A stretch of 64,000 nucleotides of DNA. Origin: Salvia splendens. Lineage: Eukaryota; Streptophyta; Magnoliopsida; Lamiales; Lamiaceae. The stretch lies in assembly GCF_004379255.2 (NCBI RefSeq), contig NC_056046.1:9982001-10046000 (forward strand), given 5' to 3'. Under the pieces are notes generated by a model, which worked only from the letters and a program-made list of their open reading frames with translations, did not search any database and was not told where the DNA came from. Of the stretch, positions 57,960 to 64,000 are shown piece by piece. The position numbers and the translations under genes are program-made. How positions within the stretch are numbered: the first letter of the stretch is position 1; every line of letters starts with the position of its first letter.

Positions 57960-60900
57960 ATGTTTATTTTTTTTTTGTTGAGGAGATTATTCTCCTAGCT
58001 TAATCTTGCTTTGCTCACCATTTGTATATTATTCAAGTATGGATTTCTGAGGAGTTTATATCTATACAGTGCTTTAATGTTGTATCAATGGAGCATTACT
58101 CAGTAATTTATTAGTATGTATTTTTGGGGTTTCCTAATCATTACAAGAGATGTATTTTTTGGAATGTTGGTCGTAGGATATCTTCGTTTGCTGAGTTTTG
58201 CAGGAAATTAATGAGGAATTCAAGACATATACGTATATATATACTAGCTAGGTATCTTATCAAGATCGATTAGTCTTTTTTCGAATTATCTTTAGTATGA
58301 TCATTCTACCTCTTATTATTAATCTCATTAATTGTATAAAATGAAAATCAAAGCTCGATTTTATCAAGGTCACACAACTGCTGCTGCATTGTATAGCAGG
58401 AGAGCTTTATTAAATGTGTCAAATCGATAATTATGCATGATGCAGCTTTGATAGGTTTATTACTTTTATATCCTGAAACGGCTCTCTTTTGCTAAAATGT
58501 GAGAAAAAAAATTACTTGGAATCTATGTACTACTCAACCACCATATGTCATATTGTCTGTGTGTGAGAGACTTTTTCTTAAATAAGTATGAAACGCCACC
58601 TTCAAATTTAATAATTACTTTGTAAACACCTTTTTATATATTGTTAATATTTGATTGCGCGAATAAACTACACGCTATATAAGTAATTGTTTGGTACTGA
58701 TTTATTGTGGAAGATTTAGATGTATATATCTAAATATTGATTTGCAATTGGTATTGAATGTATACATTTAGTTTGGTTTCCGTGTTTTAGATCATTTTCC
58801 TGTACAATGCTTGCTGCAACTGATAAAATAAAATGCTAAAAACAGTTTGAGTCCAATTCCTGGAAAAATAGTCAAATATTCCATCGAGTATGCAATGTAG
58901 TACTACGGAGTAGTAACTAGTAGTACTTAATTAGCTCGTTATTTATAAGTCGATGTCGAACTACTACAGGTAATTTTCATTCACTAAACAAAACATTGGA
59001 GTTGAAGTGAGGCATTACATTAGTTTTTACTATTAATTAGTAGATTTACACATAAATGCAGGCAATTATATCTTTGAATGATAAAATGTTTCAAAATGAT
59101 GTTTATTGTTTACATCTATAGAATTTAACCCAGAAAACTGTAAGGTTATTGATGGTACACTTAAAAAATAACGAATGAAATGGGAATCCTCAGAGCATTG
59201 GCAATAATAGTACTCCACTTAATTTCTAACTTAAATGGCAATCTACCGTGCATGGTGGGAAATATATTGGGCAACTGGAGCTCGTTCAGTCCTTCACTAC
59301 GATAGAACTCCATTAAATTCAAGACATCCAACGAGGTGGATAAATTAAATTTTTTGCCTCCGTTAACAAAAAAAATTTCTAGCTGGCTATTAAGCTCTGC
59401 AGTGATTAAAAATTAAGTATTCATAAATGTAATAATATAAAAAACATTAGCATATGTAATACTATAAATTAAAGAAGCATTGCCATGGAGGAAGCATTAT
59501 CAGGGATATTAAATATGACAAATTAAATGTAGTAGTGCTATAAATCATCAAAGTCATATAATATCCCGGGCCTCTTGTAGAAACTCTTCATCAATAATTG
59601 GTTTCTCTATTAATTAACCTTCTGTTTGCCTAATCTTTGATTAATATGTCATTAATAAAATAGTCAAAATGGTCCTACAACTATATATGTTAAATAAATG
59701 GGTTAGTAGAACACATGCCAAAATCAGTTGCAGATCGGAATAGTTCGATTTAACCACGGAAAATGAATAGTATATATTTTCCTGTATACATAAATGAGTA
59801 TGTATTTTTTCTATCACATAACGGAATAGTTCGATTTAACCACGGATTCTATCGTTATAACTCGTGTTTGCTGTGAGGATGGATTCTCTATTTAATTTCC
59901 AATTTTCTATGATATTTCATGAGCATTCATAAATGTATATGTATACATACTGAAAAAATATGAAATGAAATAGTATTGGTCTTAGTTACTAAAGTATATA
60001 TTTTGTTAAATATCTGGACATTCATTCAATTCTCTCATCATATGAAATTCCTGTAACTGCTGGTTGGATTCCTTTAGAGGTTAAAATGATTTTTATTTGA
60101 ACAAAACACTATATAATTAAGAGTTGTATGTATGTTACAAACACACTATTCAATGGTCAATTAACATTTAAGTCATAACCTCATAAAACTTTAATTGGGA
60201 TCTCTTTATCATATGTGGCACCAAAAAGTTAATAAATTCCATTAATTTTCTGCATTTATTATGACCTTTATTATCTGTATGGTGTGTGGACCAGTCAATA
60301 TATAGAGGTATAAAGTAGTATAAAATTTTCCTATACATTTTAAATTGAAATTATGAATCAATTTGTCATAAACATAAAATATTATTGGATGTACAAATTA
60401 AGAAGCACATTTTTTTTTTCTTACACACAAAATAATACAGTATGCACTTATTATAAACTTCATCCATCCACTGCTGATAGTTTTAGTTATGTACGGCAAA
60501 AATTTAAATGCAAAATTGGCAAGGTATGATATTAATATCTAGAAAAATAAAATGATGGAAGTATTATTAATGGAGAAATAGAAGAAAAAGAAAAAACATA
60601 TCAGATATTAATTTGAAGACTGTTTTTTATAGATGGACCAAAATGAAATAATATGACAATTGATTATTCACCGAGTGAGTATATTCATATTATATATGCA
60701 TAATTAGAAAGGAAAAGAAACATTGATGACACATAAATTGCAACAAATATTGAATGGAGAGCTGATTATATTTTACTACCAGGCTATGGAATCAAGTGGT
60801 TTATTGTGATTATGAGTCCTTTTCAATTTGACTATATGTCCATCACCAATTTCGAGTGCTTAGCTAGTTAGATTAAATTGCCAATTGTTAAGCCTAATAG

Positions 60901-61145
60901 TTAAATAAAATCAAACGTTGCGAGTATGCTTCTTGGTTTGACAATCCACATAATGACCCATTTTCGATACTTGAATTTAAAGGAACATTTATTGGAAATT
61001 GAAACCCTCTCCCCCTCCCTCCCCCTTTCTTCTGCTCATCTCAACCTTACTTTAATAATTAATTGGAACATAAACTACAGCTCTCAAGTCACCCAATTTA
61101 ACCCTTCACACACACACATGCGTGTGTGTGTGTATGTACTTAAGT
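57960..61145. other. intergenic between TCP and CLE genes, no gene seen
   Basis: AT-rich DNA of about 3.2 kb. A segment beginning AGAGCATTGGCAATAATAG at 59193 resembles the GAGCATC-type MITE end, but no matching partner end was found. A (GT)n microsatellite lies close to the CLE gene (61108-61138). Confidence 0.4.
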
Positions 61146-61146
61146 C

Positions 61147-61155
61147 TATATATAA
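61147..61155 (+). promoter_or_regulatory. TATA box of the CLE gene
   Basis: TATATATAA about 60 bp upstream of the first possible start codon at 61212, with a transcription start expected around 61180. Confidence 0.5.
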
Positions 61156-61211
61156 TTAGTTAGGCTACTAAACAAAAATCTTGCATAAATTTCTCCTTAT
61201 ATCACTGCTCC

Positions 61212-61577
61212 ATGCTTCCCTTTAAAACCCTTCATCCCACTTTTCTACATTTCATGATCATGAAAGTCCCTCCTTTATTCCATTCATTGCTTTGGCTTGT
61301 TCTCCTCTTACTACTATTTCATGAATTCTACAACTTCCAAATCATCCCAAAAACCCCAAGAATCAGTACCTCATCATCTTTATTAAGTCATCAACCGTTC
61401 AACACTCATAGAAAAGCATTGGCCAGCAAATTCGACTTCACGCCGTTCCTCCACCACCACCGGAAACTTCCACCGGACCACCACACGCCTCCACCACCCG
61501 GTGATAGCGAGATTGATCCTCGTTATGGCGTGGAGAAGCGCCTCGTACCTACCGGCCCAAACCCCCTGCACCATTAA
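61212..61577 (+). CDS. CLE signalling peptide precursor
   Basis: 121 residues from the ATG at 61212, or 107 from the ATG at 61254 (MIMKVPPLFHSLLWLVLLLL), which would place the signal peptide right at the N-terminus and may be the better start. A variable, His/Pro-rich middle is followed by the conserved junction SEIDPRYGVEKR and a C-terminal CLE motif RLVPTGPNPLHH (61539-61574), ending directly at the stop. The mature 12/13-mer is secreted, usually with hydroxyproline at P4 and P7, and is sensed by CLV1/BAM-type receptor kinases. The motif is closest to the CLE9-CLE13 group. Thr replaces the usual Ser at position 5. A TATATATAA box lies near 61147. The gene is intronless, as is typical for the family. 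It stands 3.3 kb from the TCP gene; in Arabidopsis CLE12 is, as I recall, the neighbour of TCP12. Confidence 0.92.
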   Translation: MLPFKTLHPTFLHFMIMKVPPLFHSLLWLVLLLLLFHEFYNFQIIPKTPRISTSSSLLSHQPFNTHRKALASKFDFTPFLHHHRKLPPDHHTPPPPGDSEIDPRYGVEKRLVPTGPNPLHH

Positions 61578-63737
61578 TTAGTCTTACGCATGACCAAGTG
61601 GTCTTATTGATCATGCAACAAATGGTTAGTCACATGTTTTTCATTGTTTTCTTTTATTTTTAAATTTTGTCTTCTCTTTTTGAGATCATGAGAATAGTGA
61701 TGTAAATTTTGATGATAGAATTTGTAATAGATATGAAGTGATCATTCTTTCTTCTTTTTTTGGACGGTATTAATTTTAATTATTTTCTACCTTGTAATGA
61801 ATGAGAAATGATGAAACATATGAGTAGCTGTGACGGCACGGCATGAGTGATAAATTGGGCTTTTAGCTAACATAATAAGATAGTATTAATTAAAGCGGTT
61901 GGTCAGAATTAGGAGCCTCTGATTACTCAGAAAAGAAATTACATGTGATGAGCTGTGGTGTATGTCCTATTACCCTAATCCATGTTTCCTGCAATTAATT
62001 CTTGCTACAATCTAATCCTAATTTCCTGATTAGTTAAGGAGATGTAATAGTTTTCTAACTTTCTTGATTAAGTAACGGTGGGGGTATTTTTATGTACTTT
62101 ATTAGCTTTGTATTGACCATGATTTGTCGCTTTTATTTTATTTTTCCCTTGTTTTTCACGGAAATATGCATTATTACGCTCATTCACACTCGGGATTCCA
62201 TTGTCAATGCAAATAAAAATTAGTATAGTGGCAATAATATTATGATTAGAAATTAGATTATAATAGTATTATACCAAAGATGAATTTCCAAAATGTGATA
62301 TTATAGGAATGGTAGAAATGTATGCGAAGAAGAATCAAGACACAAATCTGTTGCGTACAAAAATACGTAAAAATCAAATTAACTTCGTATACATTAATAA
62401 ATAATTTTTAAGTCAAAGGATATTACTTTTATGAGAGAAAAAAGGAAGCACAAATGCATATTAGTATGACCGAGGGGGCATGCGTTTAAACAAACAACAT
62501 AAGTTGCAAATATACTCAACCTTTTCTTTGATTTCGATATTGTGTCCCCTACACTCCATATTTACAGCATTGACAAATTTCTCATTTTACCATCAATATG
62601 TGATTAAAAGTACACACTTTTACTTAGGTAGTGTTATATTGCTAAATCAATATTTAATTGCTAACTACAATTAAATAATAGCCATTAGATATTCAAATCA
62701 AGGGCCTAGATCATCAGCTCCGCAATGTCAATACGATCAACAAAAAAAGTCAATAAGGGTATTAAGGTCAATTTACAACAAATTAGTTGTAAATAACTTT
62801 TGAAAAATATCTCATAACTTTAAAACGCATATAACTTTCTCGATTTAAATTATTTTTTCGCACAACATATATCAAATTAAAGATAATTTAATAAAGATTC
62901 TAACGAGATCTCACTTGCATATGTTCCGATGTCAAAATTTGAAATTTTTTTAAAAATTTTCTATTTTTTCGTACAACAACAAATGTCAACATAGTATATA
63001 AAATATGTCAATACAATACATGTAGAATATCATTCTTAAAGCAATGTGTTTACATTCTCAAAGCATTGTGTTGATATTTTCAAAACTCTATATTGACATT
63101 TTCATCCAAAACCCTAATTTAGTATTATTTTTATCTTTTTATTTAATTAATAAAAATAAAAATTACACGTGGCAAATTTTAGACCACTAGATTTCTAAAA
63201 TCTCACAGTCTCAAATTAGTTAGAGTTAACAATTAATCACATCCCTTTTTACTTAATACCCAATTTATCACTTGATATATCAAAAGAACGTGGCATGAAA
63301 TTTATCGGTAAGTGCAAGCATGTTGATAACAAATTCGAGATTTCGATGGAGAATTGGAGATGGTTATTACATATATATGATTCCAACTACATGTATTCAT
63401 CCACGTTATCTTACTGACATTAATTAATTTAATTAATTCATACGCAAAAAGAAAATAAATCTAGACATCTAGTTTGAAAAACATCAATGCAATTCATCCG
63501 ACAAATAAGGGGAAATATAAAATAAAGTTGCAAGGAAATTCGGAGACATTTTGATTTTTGAAGACGTATATCATGAAGTCCCACAAAGGAGAATACAAAG
63601 TTTGGAGTACAAATATGTTTGAAATCTTGATCATGTACAAGAGACTGCCATTTCTTGACACATTTGAGGGATTTTACCCACCTTCAGATGGATCTCTATT
63701 TGTTAAGGAAAGGCTCTCTGGCAGTTCGGCCGTCTGT
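61578..63737. other. intergenic between convergent genes; dispersed repeat
   Basis: Contains the 3' end of the CLE gene. From about 62645 to 63255 the DNA carries repeated GTCAA/TTGACAT motifs and ends TTAGAGTTAACAATTAATC, then ACATCCC. This resembles 15470-15577, so it is probably a non-autonomous repeat family. No gene is supported. Confidence 0.4.
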
Positions 63738-64000
63738 TTAACCATCCCATTTCCACCTCCGCCCAGCTTCCTCGAGGACCTTTGCGCGAGCTTGGCTTTT
63801 TTTTGCCTCGTCTTCAACCCACGATCTGCACAAAGAGCTCCGATAATGCACCACTAGGAACAGAAAAAAAACTAACTGGCTGAGCCATGGGCACAAATTA
63901 TTACCTCAATATACGCAGGGCTTCTATTTCCGCTTCCAATATCGACTTTGCATCGATCAGTTCTTCATACTTTGCCTGCAGATCATGCCGTGTTTCATGT
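63738..64000 (-). CDS. C-terminal exons of a coiled-coil protein related to plant SLH-domain proteins (partial)
   Basis: Two exons on the minus strand: 64000-63905 (continuing beyond the window) and 63825-63738, joined across a 79-bp GT..AG intron in frame. The visible protein end reads HETRHDLQAKYEELIDAKSI, LEAEIEALRILRSWVEDEAK, KSQARAKVLEEAGRRWKWDG and then stop. It is an amphipathic helical stretch of the coiled-coil type. The RSWVEDEAK and VLEEAGRRWKWDG end resembles the C-terminus of a group of plant plastid-type proteins with an S-layer-homology domain (At3g25680, At5g23890, At5g52410, from memory). Only the last 60 or so residues are visible, so the SLH domain itself cannot be checked. 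Confidence 0.7.

Noticed and set aside
1..64000. tRNA, rRNA or CRISPR array
   Set aside because: No GGTTCGAATCC-type tRNA arm with a matching acceptor, no rRNA signature and no regularly spaced repeat array was found by eye. A tRNAscan run would be decisive.

Overview
This is nuclear DNA of a flowering plant. Evidence: spliced genes with GT..AG introns, plant-specific families (NAC, TCP, bHLH, CLE, DVL/RTFL), chromovirus and Ty1/copia retrotransposons with initiator-Met primer sites, hAT, PIF/Harbinger and Stowaway elements, and AT-rich intergenic DNA. Protein similarity points to a core eudicot. An asterid is possible but the sequence here does not prove it. No rRNA, tRNA or CRISPR array was seen.

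Left edge (1-7.0 kb, minus strand): the first two coding exons of CSN4, a COP9 signalosome subunit. Exon 1 is split by a 5.5-kb Ty3/gypsy chromovirus. Its two 531-bp LTRs look identical and it is flanked by a perfect 5-bp target duplication (GAATG).

7.0-22.4 kb: mostly intergenic. It holds a 918-bp non-autonomous hAT element with an 8-bp target duplication, a 1.38-kb solo LTR, a tiny DVL/RTFL peptide gene at 13.3 kb, two Stowaway-type MITEs (one with another MITE nested in it) and a broken PIF/Harbinger transposase.

22.4-25.5 kb (minus): a complete six-exon SOG1-like NAC gene (DNA-damage response), followed by a GC-rich composite DNA element at 25.8-26.9 kb. 27.8-32.1 kb (plus): a complete five-exon ILP1 gene (GCF-C family). 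34.1-35.7 kb (minus): a two-exon TMO5/bHLH30-type bHLH gene. 43.4-44.8 kb (minus): a single-exon secreted aspartic protease.

41.6-42.8 kb and 45.3-45.6 kb hold relics of PIF/Harbinger ORF1 and transposase. 47.3-54.7 kb is a Ty1/copia element (target duplication GATAC) with nonsense and frameshift lesions. One of its LTRs is split by a 2.3-kb element with Stowaway/mariner-type ends. That inner element contains a coding-like four-exon model of unknown family.

57.0-58.0 kb (plus): a CYC/TB1-class TCP gene. 61.2-61.6 kb (plus): a CLE peptide precursor. Right edge (63.7-64.0 kb, minus): the 3' exons of a coiled-coil protein related to plant SLH-domain proteins.

The order DVL - bHLH - (aspartic protease) - TCP - CLE resembles what I recall of two paralogous Arabidopsis segments, around At1g68795-At1g68825 and At3g25680-At3g25717. 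It looks like an old conserved block of developmental regulators, now widely spaced by transposons. CSN4, SOG1 and ILP1 have no evident functional link to it.
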